Shown piece by piece: positions 34,685 to 44,209 of a DNA stretch of 64,000 bases. The number at the start of each line of letters is the position of its first letter. Positions within the stretch are counted from its first letter, which is position 1. The notes below the pieces were generated by a model that searched no databases, was not told where the DNA came from, and worked only from the letters and a program-made list of their open reading frames with translations. This stretch comes from Dyella choica (GTDB lineage Bacteria; Pseudomonadota; Gammaproteobacteria; Xanthomonadales; Rhodanobacteraceae), in assembly GCF_003977665.1 (NCBI RefSeq), contig NZ_RYYV01000005.1:1-64000 (forward strand), given 5' to 3'. The position numbers and the translations under genes were made by a program.

Positions 34685-34690
34685 ATTCTA
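34685..34690 (-). promoter_or_regulatory. -10 box for the ahcY leader
   Basis: TAGAAT on the minus strand would start transcription near 34678, exactly at the 5-prime edge of the SAH aptamer. No good -35 is seen. Confidence 0.4.
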
Positions 34691-34733
34691 GCCAGAGATG
34701 TGGGCTTATGACGAATCGATTGCTGCGCTGCCG

Positions 34734-34739
34734 TATAAA
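34734..34739 (+). promoter_or_regulatory. -10 box for ppc
   Basis: TATAAA lies 38 bp before the ppc ATG. A GGGGT-TCG-ACCCC hairpin (34752-34764) follows in the leader just before the GGAGG ribosome-binding site. The -35 is weak. Confidence 0.35.
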
Positions 34740-34776
34740 TTCGGTAGGCTAGGGGTTCGACCCCACGGAGGCCCCC

Positions 34777-37482
34777 ATGGAAGCCAGTCGCGACCCGGAA
34801 TTCCTGCCCCACGACGGCCCGCTGCGCGAAGACGTGCACCGGCTCGGCGCGATGGTGGGGCGCATGCTGGCCGAGCAAGGTGGCGAGGGCTTCTTGCAGC
34901 GTGTCGAGCAGGTCCGCACGACCGCCATTCGGCGCCGGCGAGAAGGCCGCGCGGTGGACGACCTGGCTGAATCACTAGCCGGGCTGGGCGCTGGGGAAGC
35001 CGAGGCGCTGGCGCGCGCGTTTGCCACCTACTTCCAGGAGGTGAACACAGCCGAACGTGTACACCGGATCCGCCGCCGCCGTGACTATCAGCGCGAGGGC
35101 GGACCGGTTCAACCGGAGTCGCTGCTCGATGTCTTGCAGCGATTGAAGGCCGAAGGCGTCGATGCCGACGAACTCCTGCAATGGCTGTACAAGCTGAAAG
35201 TGGAACCGGTGTTCACCGCCCACCCGACCGAGGCGATGCGGCGCTCCCTGCTCGAAAAGGAGCAGGCGGTCGTACGCGCCCTGGTCGACAACTTCGATCC
35301 CACCCGTACCCCACAGGAGCGCAAGGAAGATGACGACCGCATCTTCATGGCGCTGTCCGCGGGCTGGCAGACCGCCGAAGCCTCGCCGATCCGGCCCAGC
35401 GTGCAGGATGAGCATCATCATGTTGGCTTCTATCTTGCCAACCCGATCTACCGCATCGTGCCGGCGTTCTACGAGTTGCTCGCCGATGGCCTGCAGGAGG
35501 TATATGGCGTGGCCGTGCCTTTGCCGCGCCTGTTGAATTTTGCGACCTGGGTGGGCGGCGACATGGACGGCAACCCGAACGTCGGCGCCGACACGATTGC
35601 CAACAGCCTGGCCACTCAACGCGCGCACGTGCTGGAGCATTACATGGCCGACGTCGATGCACTGGCGCGCCTGCTCAGCCAGACGGTCGACCGCGTGGCG
35701 TTCGATGCCTCGCTGCTCAAGCGCTTGGCCGACTATCGCGAACAGTTTCCGCGTGCAGCCGCAACGATCCGTCCGCGCCACACCGACATGCCGTATCGCT
35801 GCCTGCTGACGCTGATTCGCGCGAGGCTCGAAGCCACACTCGAGGATGGGCATGCGGAGGGCTATCACTGCGCCGACGAGCTGATCGACGACCTGTTGCT
35901 GATCGTGCACGGCCTGATCGATCATCGGGGCCTCCACGCAGGCGCGTACGCGGTGCGCCGTCTGATCTGGCGTGTACGTACTTTCGGCTTCCACCTTGCG
36001 CGCCTGGACGTACGGCAGGATTCGCGCGTGCATGACGATGCGCTTGCCGCGCTGCTGCGCGACGAAACCTGGACGCAGCGTGCGCCGGCCGAACGCATCG
36101 CCGCGCTGCGTCCTTACGCCAGCGGCGAACGAACGCTGGAAAAAGCCGAGGATGCGCAAGCCGAATCGTTGCGCGCCGTATTTGCCACTTTGTATGAATC
36201 CCGCCGGCGTTATGGCCAAGATGCCATCGGCTTGTACATCATCAGCATGGCGCGTTCGGCGGCCGACGTGCTGGCGGTGCTGGCTCTGGCGAGGCATGGG
36301 GGCCTGAGCAGCGAAACGCATGTCCCGCTCGACATCGCACCGTTGTTCGAAACCGTCGACGACCTGAACAACGCGCCGAATACCCTGCGCGCCTTGCTCG
36401 ACGATCCCATCTATCGCGACCATCTACGCGCCCGCAATGAATGCCAATGGGTGATGCTCGGCTATTCCGACAGCGGCAAGGACGGCGGCACGCTTGCGTC
36501 GCGCTGGGGGCTGCAACGTGCGCAAGTGGAATTGCTGGAAGTGGCGCAACAGGCGGGCATTCGCCTCGCGTTCTTCCACGGCCGCGGCGGCTCGGCCAGC
36601 CGGGGTGGCGCACGCATCACGCCGGCACTGATGTCTTCGCCGCGTGGTTCGGTCAACGGCGTGCTGCGCGTGACCGAACAGGGCGAAGTCATCCATCGCA
36701 AATACGGCATCCGTGCCTTGGCGCTGCGCAACTTCGAACAAACCGTGGGGGCGGTGCTCAAGGCCAGTGTGCGTCCCCGCGAGGAAGAGGCACGCGAGGT
36801 AAACTGGCGCCAGATCATGGCGGTCATGGCCGCCGAAAGCCGGCGTGCCTATCGCGCCTTCGTCGATCGCGAAGGTTTCGTCGACTACTTCCGCGCCGCC
36901 ACGCCGATCGATGTGATCGAGCAGATGGCGCTCGGCTCGCGTCCATCGCGCCGGCGCAGCATGCGCGGCGTGGAAGACCTGCGGGCGATTCCGTGGGTAT
37001 TCGCCTGGACGCAATGCCGCTCCATAATTACCGGCTGGTACGGATTGGGCACGGCGCTGGAAGCGGCTGTCGCCAGGCATGGCGAAGCGGCCATGGGAAC
37101 AATGGCGCGCGACTGGCTGTTCTTCGCTAACGTGCTGGACGACGTGGAGATGGTGCTGGCCAAATGCGACCTGGATATCGCCGAGGCGTTCTCCAAGCTG
37201 GCCGGACCGTTGCACGCTACGTTTTTCGGCCTGATTCGCGAGGAATTCGACCGCACCCGCCGGTGGCTGCTAAAGCTGAAGAACAGCGAAGACCTGCTGC
37301 GCGATGATCCGCGCTTGTCACTGTCGATCCGCTTGCGAAATCCTTACGTGGATCCGATGAGCTTGTTGCAGGTGGACCTGCTGCAACGCTGGCGTGCGAC
37401 CGATAGCAGCGATGATCATCTGCTGCGCGCGCTGGTGGCTTGTGTGAACGGTGTTGCGCAGGGTCTGCAGAACACGGGATAA
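34777..37482 (+). CDS. ppc: Phosphoenolpyruvate carboxylase
   Basis: A 901-residue anaplerotic enzyme that carboxylates PEP to oxaloacetate. The catalytic histidine motif [27 protein letters not shown], the [12 protein letters not shown] loop and LGSRPSRRR are intact, as in active bacterial enzymes (E. coli 883 residues). The GGAGG ribosome-binding site and start [13 protein letters not shown] agree. It is divergent from ahcY and convergent with uup. Confidence 0.97.
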   Translation: MEASRDPEFLPHDGPLREDVHRLGAMVGRMLAEQGGEGFLQRVEQVRTTAIRRRREGRAVDDLAESLAGLGAGEAEALARAFATYFQEVNTAERVHRIRRRRDYQREGGPVQPESLLDVLQRLKAEGVDADELLQWLYKLKVEPVFTAHPTEAMRRSLLEKEQAVVRALVDNFDPTRTPQERKEDDDRIFMALSAGWQTAEASPIRPSVQDEHHHVGFYLANPIYRIVPAFYELLADGLQEVYGVAVPLPRLLNFATWVGGDMDGNPNVGADTIANSLATQRAHVLEHYMADVDALARLLSQTVDRVAFDASLLKRLADYREQFPRAAATIRPRHTDMPYRCLLTLIRARLEATLEDGHAEGYHCADELIDDLLLIVHGLIDHRGLHAGAYAVRRLIWRVRTFGFHLARLDVRQDSRVHDDALAALLRDETWTQRAPAERIAALRPYASGERTLEKAEDAQAESLRAVFATLYESRRRYGQDAIGLYIISMARSAADVLAVLALARHGGLSSETHVPLDIAPLFETVDDLNNAPNTLRALLDDPIYRDHLRARNECQWVMLGYSDSGKDGGTLASRWGLQRAQVELLEVAQQAGIRLAFFHGRGGSASRGGARITPALMSSPRGSVNGVLRVTEQGEVIHRKYGIRALALRNFEQTVGAVLKASVRPREEEAREVNWRQIMAVMAAESRRAYRAFVDREGFVDYFRAATPIDVIEQMALGSRPSRRRSMRGVEDLRAIPWVFAWTQCRSIITGWYGLGTALEAAVARHGEAAMGTMARDWLFFANVLDDVEMVLAKCDLDIAEAFSKLAGPLHATFFGLIREEFDRTRRWLLKLKNSEDLLRDDPRLSLSIRLRNPYVDPMSLLQVDLLQRWRATDSSDDHLLRALVACVNGVAQGLQNTG

Positions 37483-37489
37483 GAGCAAG

Positions 37490-37513
37490 CAGGTCGGGGT
37501 TTACGCCCCAACC
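37490..37513. repeat. Half copy of the CTGGGAT-family repeat
   Basis: A single hairpin, GGTCGGGGTTTACGCCCCAACC, of the GGGG subtype, between the convergent ppc and uup ends. Confidence 0.55.
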
Positions 37514-37522
37514 AACGCGCGC

Positions 37523-39403
37523 CTAGCCGTCCAGCTCCGTCCACCGCGCGTACGCGAGGTCCAACTCCGCTTGCGTTTTCGCCAATACCTCATTGGCTTT
37601 TTGAATCGCCGCGCTGTCCTGTTGGAAGAACGAAGGATCGTTCATGGCTTCGGCGCGCTTGGCGATTTCGGCTTCCAGTTGTTCGATGCGCGCAGGCAAC
37701 TGTTCCAGTTCCCTTGCCTCCTTGTAGCCGAGCTTGCGCTTGGGCTTTTCGACGCTCGTCGTAACGGCGGGTGTTCCGGTCTTGGCGGGCGTGGCCGCGG
37801 GTGCGGGCATTTCGGTAGCAAGACGATTCACCGGCCTCTGCCGCAACCAATCGCTGTAGCCACCTACGTATTCGCCCACCTGTCCTTCGCCTTCCAAAAC
37901 CAGTGTGCTGGATACGACGTTGTCGAGGAATTCGCGGTCGTGCGACACCAGCAACAGGGTGCCTTTGTATTCGGTGAGCAGCTCTTCCAGCAGTTCCAGC
38001 GTTTCGACGTCGAGGTCGTTGGTGGGTTCGTCCATCACCAGCAGATTGGACGGCTGAGCGAATAGCTTGGCCAGCAGCAGGCGGTTGCGTTCACCGCCCG
38101 ACAGACGCGTTATCGGCGCGCGGGCACGTTCCGGCGAGAACAGGAAATCCTGCAGATAGCCGATGATGTGTTTGCGCTGGCCGTTGAGCTCGATGTATTC
38201 GCGGCCTTCGGCCACATTGTCCAGCGCGTTCAAGGCGTCGTTGAGCTGGGCGCGATGCTGGTCGAAATAGGCAATCTCGAGGCCGGTGCCCAGGCTCGCT
38301 TCGCCGCCCAGGGGCTTGAGTTCGCCGAGCAGAATCTTCAACAAGGTACTCTTGCCCGCGCCGTTCGGGCCGATGATGCCAACGCGATCTCCGCGCATGA
38401 TCGCAGTGCTCAGGTCATCGATCAGCACGCGCCCGGCATACGCCTGATGGACATGATCCAGTTCGATGACCTTCTTGCCGGAGGCCTGCGCATTGGCCAA
38501 TGCCATCTTTGCGTTGCCACCCAGTTCGCGGCGATCGGCGCGCTCGCGGCGCATTGCTTTCAACGCTCGTACACGGCCTTCATTGCGTGTGCGGCGTGCC
38601 TTGATGCCCTGGCGGATCCACACTTCTTCCTGCGCCAGCTTTTTGTCGAACAAGGCATTGGCTTGTGCTTCGGCGTGCAGCCGTTCTTCGCGGCGACGCA
38701 GGTAGTTGTCGTAATCGCCCGGCCAGCTGGTGAGCTGCCCTCGATCGATCTCGACGATGCGCGTGGCCAGTGCGCGCAGGAAGCTGCGATCGTGCGTAAT
38801 GAACACGATGCTGCCCGCGAACTGCTTGAGAAAGCCTTCCAGCCAGCCGATCGCTTCGATGTCCAGGTGATTGGTCGGTTCGTCCAGCAGAAGCACATCC
38901 GGTTTGCGCACCAGCGCCTGCGCCAGCAGTACGCGGCGTTTCATGCCGCCGGAAAGCGCGGCAAAATCGGTATCGGCGGGAAGCTCGAGCTTGGTCAGCA
39001 CGTCGCCGACGCGTCGATCCAGATCCCAGCCGTGTCGGGCCTCGATCTGGTCTTGTACCGCGCCAAGGCCATCCAGGTCGCCTTCGGCAAGCAAGTGGTG
39101 ATACCGAGCAAGCAGCCGGCCCAGGTCGCCAAGGCCTTCGGCCACCACGTCGAAGACGCTGCCGGCCGTTGCTTGCGGCACCTCTTGCGCCATGCGGGCC
39201 ACGATCACGCCGCTTTGCACGCGCACTTCACCGTCATCCGGCTGCAGTTCGCCGGCGATCAGTTTCATCAGGGTGGATTTGCCTTCGCCGTTGCGACCGA
39301 CGATGCACACGCGCTCGCCGCCATCGATCGAAAGGTCGACGTGTTCGAGCAGAAGAGGGCCGCCGATACTGAAGTCGACGCGCTGGAGTTGGATCAGGGA
39401 CAT
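37523..39403 (-). CDS. uup: ABC-F ATPase, Uup type
   Basis: A 626-residue soluble protein with two ABC ATPase domains: Walker A GRNGEGKST and GPNGAGKST, signatures LSGGMKRRV and LSGGERNRL. There are no membrane segments. It ends with a Pro/Ala linker and a basic coiled-coil domain (KRKLGYKEARELEQLPARIE to the end), the DNA-binding C-terminal domain that identifies Uup among ABC-F proteins. Uup is linked to translation and genome stability (transposon excision). I start at MSLIQLQRVDFS (39403), since the 10 upstream residues are not conserved in the family. Confidence 0.9.
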   Translation of the reverse strand: MSLIQLQRVDFSIGGPLLLEHVDLSIDGGERVCIVGRNGEGKSTLMKLIAGELQPDDGEVRVQSGVIVARMAQEVPQATAGSVFDVVAEGLGDLGRLLARYHHLLAEGDLDGLGAVQDQIEARHGWDLDRRVGDVLTKLELPADTDFAALSGGMKRRVLLAQALVRKPDVLLLDEPTNHLDIEAIGWLEGFLKQFAGSIVFITHDRSFLRALATRIVEIDRGQLTSWPGDYDNYLRRREERLHAEAQANALFDKKLAQEEVWIRQGIKARRTRNEGRVRALKAMRRERADRRELGGNAKMALANAQASGKKVIELDHVHQAYAGRVLIDDLSTAIMRGDRVGIIGPNGAGKSTLLKILLGELKPLGGEASLGTGLEIAYFDQHRAQLNDALNALDNVAEGREYIELNGQRKHIIGYLQDFLFSPERARAPITRLSGGERNRLLLAKLFAQPSNLLVMDEPTNDLDVETLELLEELLTEYKGTLLLVSHDREFLDNVVSSTLVLEGEGQVGEYVGGYSDWLRQRPVNRLATEMPAPAATPAKTGTPAVTTSVEKPKRKLGYKEARELEQLPARIEQLEAEIAKRAEAMNDPSFFQQDSAAIQKANEVLAKTQAELDLAYARWTELDG

Positions 39404-39669
39404 CCTGCCATTGTACTGGCTCGTTCTTTGCATTCCTCTGTCGGAAGTCGCTGAAAGCTTCGCTTAAAGAAATAAGTGCTAACTGTCGATCTGAACTTCG
39501 GGCAGGCGTCACCGCGAGATAACGAAATTTTACGCTGCTGGAGCCGGTAAGATTTACAAAAACATATACTTAGCATGGCTGATTAAAGCTTTTCCTATGG
39601 AAATTGCGGTCCCCATGCATTAAGGTTGCGCGACGCGGGGGCAGTACCGCGGTTTGGGAGTGAAAGACC

Positions 39670-40755
39670 GTGGCGAACATCCAATCCATCCAGCCAATGC
39701 TGCTGCTCAACCGGCTGTGGGGCCTGTTTGCGGCGATGCTGTTGCTAGGCCTTGCCGGGTACACCGGGGCGGCGCGTGCAGGTTATGCCGCTATAGTGAT
39801 CGACCCGGCCACGGGTGAAGTGCTCAGCGCGGTGAACGCGGACGAGCAGAACTACCCGGCCTCGCTGACCAAGATGATGACCCTGTACCTCACCTTCCAG
39901 GCGCTGCAGAACGGCAAGCTGAAGGTGGACCAGGATCTGCCGGTGTCGAACTGGGCAGCGTCCCGGGCGCCGACCAAGCTGGGCTTGCGCTCCGGACAGA
40001 CCGTGTCGGTCAACGATTGCATTCTCGGCATGGTGACCAAGTCGGCCAATGATGCAGCGACCGTGGTCGCTGAGAGCCTGGGCGGAAACGAGGGTCACTT
40101 CGCCGAAATGATGACGGCCCAGGCGGCTCTGCTCGGCATGACTTCCACCCATTTCGCCAACGCCCACGGTTTGCCGGACCCGAGCAACACTTCTACAGCG
40201 CGCGACATGGTCAAGCTCGCCATGGCGCTATATCGCGACTTCCCGCAGTACACGCACTACTTTGCGACCAAGGAATTCGTGTTCCGAGGCCAGCTGATCC
40301 GTGGTCACAACAACCTGATGGACCGCTATCCCGGCATGGATGGCCTGAAGACCGGTTTCACCGATGCTTCGGGCTTCAACCTGGCTTCTACCGCAGTGCA
40401 CGATGGGCGCCGCCTGTTCGCCGTGGTGCTCGGCGGACGCAGTGCGTCTGCTCGCGACCGCCTGATGGCTCGCCTGCTCGATGATGGTTTCGACAACCAG
40501 CCGACGCCCGAAGCACTGGTGGCCCAGGCCGGGGTGCCCAGCACTACCCGCCGTGTGCTGGCAGCGCTGTCCCCGATCGGCACTGCGGAAGCAGACGAAA
40601 CAGCACCTGCACACCATCGCGCTTCGCGTGGCTGTACGCGGCACAGAGGCAAGACTTGCCCAAGCGTCGCCAAGTCCCACGGCAAGTCCACCACCCGGCT
40701 GGCGCATCGCCACAAGGCCAAGAAAGTGGTGCTGGCTTCCTCAAGCGACAAATGA
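39670..40755 (+). CDS. D-alanyl-D-alanine carboxypeptidase, PBP5/6-like with basic tail
   Basis: A 361-residue serine peptidase S11 that trims the terminal D-Ala of peptidoglycan pentapeptides. A signal/anchor segment (about 15-37) leads to the periplasmic catalytic domain with SLTK (S65, K68), SAN (125-127) and KTG (227-229). The usual PBP5 C-terminal beta domain and amphipathic anchor are missing; instead residues about 300-361 form a strongly basic His/Arg/Lys-rich tail with two cysteines. The start is the GTG at 39670 with GGGAG upstream. A bidirectional terminator separates it from convergent metK. DacC-type by similarity. Confidence 0.85.
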   Translation: MANIQSIQPMLLLNRLWGLFAAMLLLGLAGYTGAARAGYAAIVIDPATGEVLSAVNADEQNYPASLTKMMTLYLTFQALQNGKLKVDQDLPVSNWAASRAPTKLGLRSGQTVSVNDCILGMVTKSANDAATVVAESLGGNEGHFAEMMTAQAALLGMTSTHFANAHGLPDPSNTSTARDMVKLAMALYRDFPQYTHYFATKEFVFRGQLIRGHNNLMDRYPGMDGLKTGFTDASGFNLASTAVHDGRRLFAVVLGGRSASARDRLMARLLDDGFDNQPTPEALVAQAGVPSTTRRVLAALSPIGTAEADETAPAHHRASRGCTRHRGKTCPSVAKSHGKSTTRLAHRHKAKKVVLASSSDK

Positions 40756-40805
40756 GCCATAACCCGAAGCAAGCCTGACTGGCCAGTTAGGCTGGGGGCG
40801 CCCAA

Positions 40806-40839
40806 ACAAAAACCCCGCGGCTGGCCGCGGGGTTTTTGT
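40806..40839. terminator. Bidirectional terminator between the carboxypeptidase gene and metK
   Basis: ACAAAAACCCCGCGG (40806-40820) and CCGCGGGGTTTTTGT (40825-40839) form a perfect 15-bp stem around CTGG, with A/T tracts for both strands. Confidence 0.95.
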
Positions 40840-40861
40840 TTTGCCATGGAAGCGATCGGGC

Positions 40862-42061
40862 TTACTTGAGCTTGGCGTCTGCACGCAGCTCGTCGGCCTT
40901 GTCGGTCTTTTCCCAGGAGAACGCCGTGTAGGTATTGCCGTTGGCGTCCTTCATCTCGTACGGCGAGCGGCCGAAGTGGCCGTAGCTGGCGGTGGCCTGG
41001 TACATCGGATGGATCAGGTCGAGCATCTTGATGATGCCGTACGGGCGCAGGTCGAAGTGCTTGCGGATCAGCTTTTCGATCTTGTCGTCGGAGATCTTGC
41101 CGGTGCCGAAGGTGGTCACCGAGATCGAGGTCGGCTCGGCCACGCCGATGGCGTAGCTCACCTGCACTTCGCAGCGGTCGGCGATGCCAGCGGCCACGAT
41201 GTTCTTGGCCACGTAGCGCGCGGCGTAGGCGGCCGAGCGGTCCACCTTCGACGGATCCTTGCCCGAGAACGCGCCGCCGCCGTGACGGGCCCAGCCGCCG
41301 TAGGTGTCGACGATGATCTTGCGGCCGGTCAGGCCGCAGTCGCCAACGGGGCCGCCGATCACGAACTTGCCGGTCGGGTTGATGTGGAACTTGGTGCTCT
41401 TGTGCAGCAGCTTGGCCGGCAGCACCGGCTTCAGGATGTGCTCGCGCACCGCTTCGACCAGATCCTTCTGCTTCACGCTCGGATCATGCTGGGTGGACAG
41501 CACCACGGCGTCGATCGCGGTGGCCACGCCGTCTTCGTAGCGCAGGGTGACCTGGCTCTTGGCATCCGGACGCAACCACGGCAGCGGGGAATTCTTCTTC
41601 TTGCGGATCTTGGCCTGCTGTTCCACCAGGCGATGCGAATAGTAGATCGCCGCCGGCATGAAATCCTTGGTTTCATTGGTGGCGTAGCCGAACATCAGGC
41701 CCTGGTCGCCAGCGCCTTGTTCTTCCGGCTTCTTGCGGTCCACGCCCTGGTTGATGTCGGGCGACTGCTTGCCGATCAGGTTCAGCACGCCGCAGGTGGC
41801 GCCGTCGAAACCGACGTCGCTGGAGTTGTAGCCGATGTCCAGGATCACCTTGCGAGTCAGCGCCTCCAGGTCGATCCAGGCGCTCGTGGTGACTTCGCCA
41901 GCAACGATCGCCACGCCGGTCTTCACCATGGTTTCGCAGGCCACGCGGGCGCGCTGGTCCTGGGCCAGGATCGCGTCCAGTACGGCGTCGGAGATCTGGT
42001 CGGCGACTTTGTCCGGATGGCCTTCGGAGACCGATTCGGAGGTGAAGAGGTAGTTGCTCAT
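40862..42061 (-). CDS. metK: S-adenosylmethionine synthetase
   Basis: A 399-residue enzyme that makes SAM from methionine and ATP. Signatures present are [17 protein letters not shown] near the start, [12 protein letters not shown] in the middle and [20 protein letters not shown]. The length is near 384 in E. coli plus a short extension. A small CTTTA-TCCG-TAAAG hairpin lies just ahead of the AAGGAT ribosome-binding site (42080-42093 region), but no known SAM riboswitch is recognisable upstream. Confidence 0.97.
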   Translation of the reverse strand: MSNYLFTSESVSEGHPDKVADQISDAVLDAILAQDQRARVACETMVKTGVAIVAGEVTTSAWIDLEALTRKVILDIGYNSSDVGFDGATCGVLNLIGKQSPDINQGVDRKKPEEQGAGDQGLMFGYATNETKDFMPAAIYYSHRLVEQQAKIRKKKNSPLPWLRPDAKSQVTLRYEDGVATAIDAVVLSTQHDPSVKQKDLVEAVREHILKPVLPAKLLHKSTKFHINPTGKFVIGGPVGDCGLTGRKIIVDTYGGWARHGGGAFSGKDPSKVDRSAAYAARYVAKNIVAAGIADRCEVQVSYAIGVAEPTSISVTTFGTGKISDDKIEKLIRKHFDLRPYGIIKMLDLIHPMYQATASYGHFGRSPYEMKDANGNTYTAFSWEKTDKADELRADAKLK

Positions 42062-42205
42062 CGCGGCTTATATCCTTCTTTACGGATAAAGAGATGGAAA
42101 GGGGAAACTGCGCATGATACACGCACCAGCCCCAGGTTTCACCGTCCAGTCTGGCATATCCGTGTGACGGGTGAGGGCGGGATTCAGGCGCGTGGCCAAG
42201 CCTGC

Positions 42206-42263
42206 AGCCTCAGGATGGCAAGCCCGACTTTCCGTGCTGGAGGCTGGGATTGCCATCCCAGCC
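42206..42263. repeat. CTGGGAT-family repeat, left arm degenerate
   Basis: The right arm GGCTGGGATTGCCATCCCAG (from 42242) is perfect; the left arm (CCTCAGGATGGCAAGCCCG) has drifted. It lies in the 249-bp gap between metK and the methyltransferase gene, both on the minus strand. The rest of that gap shows nothing else. Confidence 0.65.
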
Positions 42264-42310
42264 CAGAGGGCTGGTAACGAAAGAGGGGCGGCGCAGCCAA
42301 AGACCGCAGC

Positions 42311-43141
42311 TCAATACACCGTGGCCCGCGCCTGTACGAACGCGAAGAAAAACACCGCGTTCGGATCATTGCGCACCGCCTGCATTTCTTTGCGCATGCC
42401 TTCCACGGTGGCCGAATCGGTCTTGCCGGTAGCGATGAGCTGTTCGGCGGCGGAAAGCAGCAGTTCCTCCCAGAATTCGATCATCTGCTTGCGGCGCCCT
42501 GGCTGGCGGTTGTCCAGATGGACACTCTTCACCTCGGTCTGCACATCACGGTAGCCGCCGGCGAGCAGCAGGTTGCCGAGCTTGGCGCCGATGAACGGAT
42601 CGCCGCCGCTGTCGTACTGGTGATCGTTGAAGGCCATCCAGTAGCGCAGCAAATTGGGTGAATAGGGATCGAGAAAGAACGAGGAATTCAGCACTTCGGT
42701 GACGTACACCACCGCACCGGGCGCGAGTACGCGGCGCACCTCGCTAAGTACGCGCGCGGGGCTGGGTACGTGTTCCAGCACCCAGCACAGATACGCCGCG
42801 TCGAAGCTGCGATCGGCGAAGGGCAGATCGGCGGCATCGGCCTGGCGCAAGGCAAAGCGGGATTCGCACCAGGCCTTCGCAGAGAGATTGTGTTCGGCCG
42901 CAGCCAGTTGCGCGGCCGAGAGGTCGACGCCGGTAACGTGCAATTCGGGGAAGCGCCGCAGCAGAATTTCCGTCTGCGCACCCACGCCGCAGCCTACTTC
43001 CAGCAGGCGTGTCGCACCGCCGTAGTCGATGTGGTTGAACAAGCTGCTTTCGAACATGCGCGCCTGGCGCACGAGGCGCAGCTGCTCATCGCCGGAAAAG
43101 CCATGGATGTAGGGAAAGTCACCGGTGGCGATGCTGTTCAT
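42311..43141 (-). CDS. SAM-dependent methyltransferase, class I
   Basis: A 276-residue methyltransferase with the Rossmann motifs of the UbiE/Methyltransf_11 type: LLEVGCGVGAQTEILLRRF (motif I, about residues 47-65), VTGVDLSAAQLAAAEHNL, and the post-motif ADAADLPFADRSFDAAYLCW with VLEHVPSPARVLSEVRRVL. The substrate cannot be inferred. The start MNSIATGDFPYIHGFSG at 43141 is preferred because the extended upstream frame is antisense to the next gene and Arg-rich. No partner gene indicates a pathway. Confidence 0.8.
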   Translation of the reverse strand: MNSIATGDFPYIHGFSGDEQLRLVRQARMFESSLFNHIDYGGATRLLEVGCGVGAQTEILLRRFPELHVTGVDLSAAQLAAAEHNLSAKAWCESRFALRQADAADLPFADRSFDAAYLCWVLEHVPSPARVLSEVRRVLAPGAVVYVTEVLNSSFFLDPYSPNLLRYWMAFNDHQYDSGGDPFIGAKLGNLLLAGGYRDVQTEVKSVHLDNRQPGRRKQMIEFWEELLLSAAEQLIATGKTDSATVEGMRKEMQAVRNDPNAVFFFAFVQARATVY

Positions 43142-43196
43142 GACGAATCGTTGGCCTGAGGAGGGGCATTGGACCGGTTCACGCCGCCTTCGTACG

Positions 43197-44141
43197 TTAC
43201 TCCTTCGCCGCGTTTTCGGGGAGTGTATGGCCTTGCTCCCGCGCAGCCGCCGGGTGCACCTGGATGAAATGCAGTACGTCTTCCAGTGTGGGTGCGTCGG
43301 CACGGAACGGTCGGGACAAAGCAAAAACCAGCGCGTTGTGCCCCGTACCCGGATACATGCGCAAAGTTACATCCTCACCCTGCGCCGCCAGCGCATGGGC
43401 CAGCGACAAGGCATTGGTCGGCTCGACTTCGCGATCGGCACTGCCTTGCAGCAATAGCATGGGCGGCTCTGCTCCATGCACAAAGCGCACCGGCTGCGCG
43501 CGGGCTTGCGATGCCGCATCGCGGCCGAACATGCCGAGCATGTCCTGCTCGCTTGCGGGAATGGGTATGAAGTCGTAGCAGCCGGCAAGGCCGATGAAGC
43601 CTGCCAGTTGGCTTGGGCGCAAGTCGTACGGCGCCAGCCACGATGCATCCGTAGCGAGCAATGCGCCGATCTGACCGCCGGCCGAGTGTCCCATGACGAA
43701 GAGATCGTCCGGCTCGCCGCCCAGCGTGCCGGCGTGATGGTATGTCCATGCCACTGCGCGCGCTGCGTCCTGCATGAAACCATCCATTTTCACCTGCGGA
43801 TACTTGCGGTAATCGGGAATGACCACCGTTACACCATGCGAGGCCAGCGCGGTGCCTACGAAACGATACCAGGCACGCTCGCCGCGCACCCAGCTGCCGC
43901 CGTAGAAGAACACCACGATAGGTCCTTGGGTGGCTGTCGAGGGACGATAGATGTCCAGTTTCAATCCGTGCGCCGGATCGAACACGATACCGCGCTGCGT
44001 TGTAATCCCCGTATGCCGGTCGGTGGCGTTCAATCCAGCGAACAGGGTGCCTTCACAGCCGCCAAACAGGAGTGCAACGCTTAGCAGAACGGTGCATCGA
44101 AGTGCATGCGAAAGCCAGCGGCGTCGAGGTGAATGGGTCAT
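43197..44141 (-). CDS. Lipoprotein alpha/beta-hydrolase (esterase)
   Basis: A 314-residue carboxylesterase-like hydrolase. A type II signal peptide with lipobox near FGGC (about residue 29) suggests envelope anchoring. The oxyanion segment is VVFFYGGSWVRGER, the nucleophile elbow is GHSAGG, and the acid and histidine are likely in GSADREVEP and GTGHNALV. It resembles the alpha/beta hydrolase_3 / BD-FAE group that acts on short acyl or feruloyl esters. A later internal start is not needed, since MTHSPRRRWLSHALR gives a normal signal. The neighbouring genes are unrelated. Confidence 0.75.
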   Translation of the reverse strand: MTHSPRRRWLSHALRCTVLLSVALLFGGCEGTLFAGLNATDRHTGITTQRGIVFDPAHGLKLDIYRPSTATQGPIVVFFYGGSWVRGERAWYRFVGTALASHGVTVVIPDYRKYPQVKMDGFMQDAARAVAWTYHHAGTLGGEPDDLFVMGHSAGGQIGALLATDASWLAPYDLRPSQLAGFIGLAGCYDFIPIPASEQDMLGMFGRDAASQARAQPVRFVHGAEPPMLLLQGSADREVEPTNALSLAHALAAQGEDVTLRMYPGTGHNALVFALSRPFRADAPTLEDVLHFIQVHPAAAREQGHTLPENAAKE

Positions 44142-44209
44142 GGCGCGGTGATCTGAAACGATCCGCCCATGATGCCTGCATGGGGGCGCAAAGGCTTGCG
44201 AACCGGGCG

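Noticed and set aside
34744-34776. tRNA T-arm-like sequence AGGGGTTCGACCCC before ppc
   Set aside because: Only a TTCG-type hairpin is present; no acceptor, D or anticodon arm surrounds it, so it is neither a tRNA nor a convincing attachment site.
42062-42130. Possible SAM riboswitch upstream of metK
   Set aside because: No conserved core of any SAM riboswitch class that I know could be matched; only a small hairpin near the ribosome-binding site is visible.
38168-42277. Plus-strand frames of 428 and 478 codons across uup and metK
   Set aside because: Antisense shadows of conserved genes; no domain or ribosome-binding site supports them.
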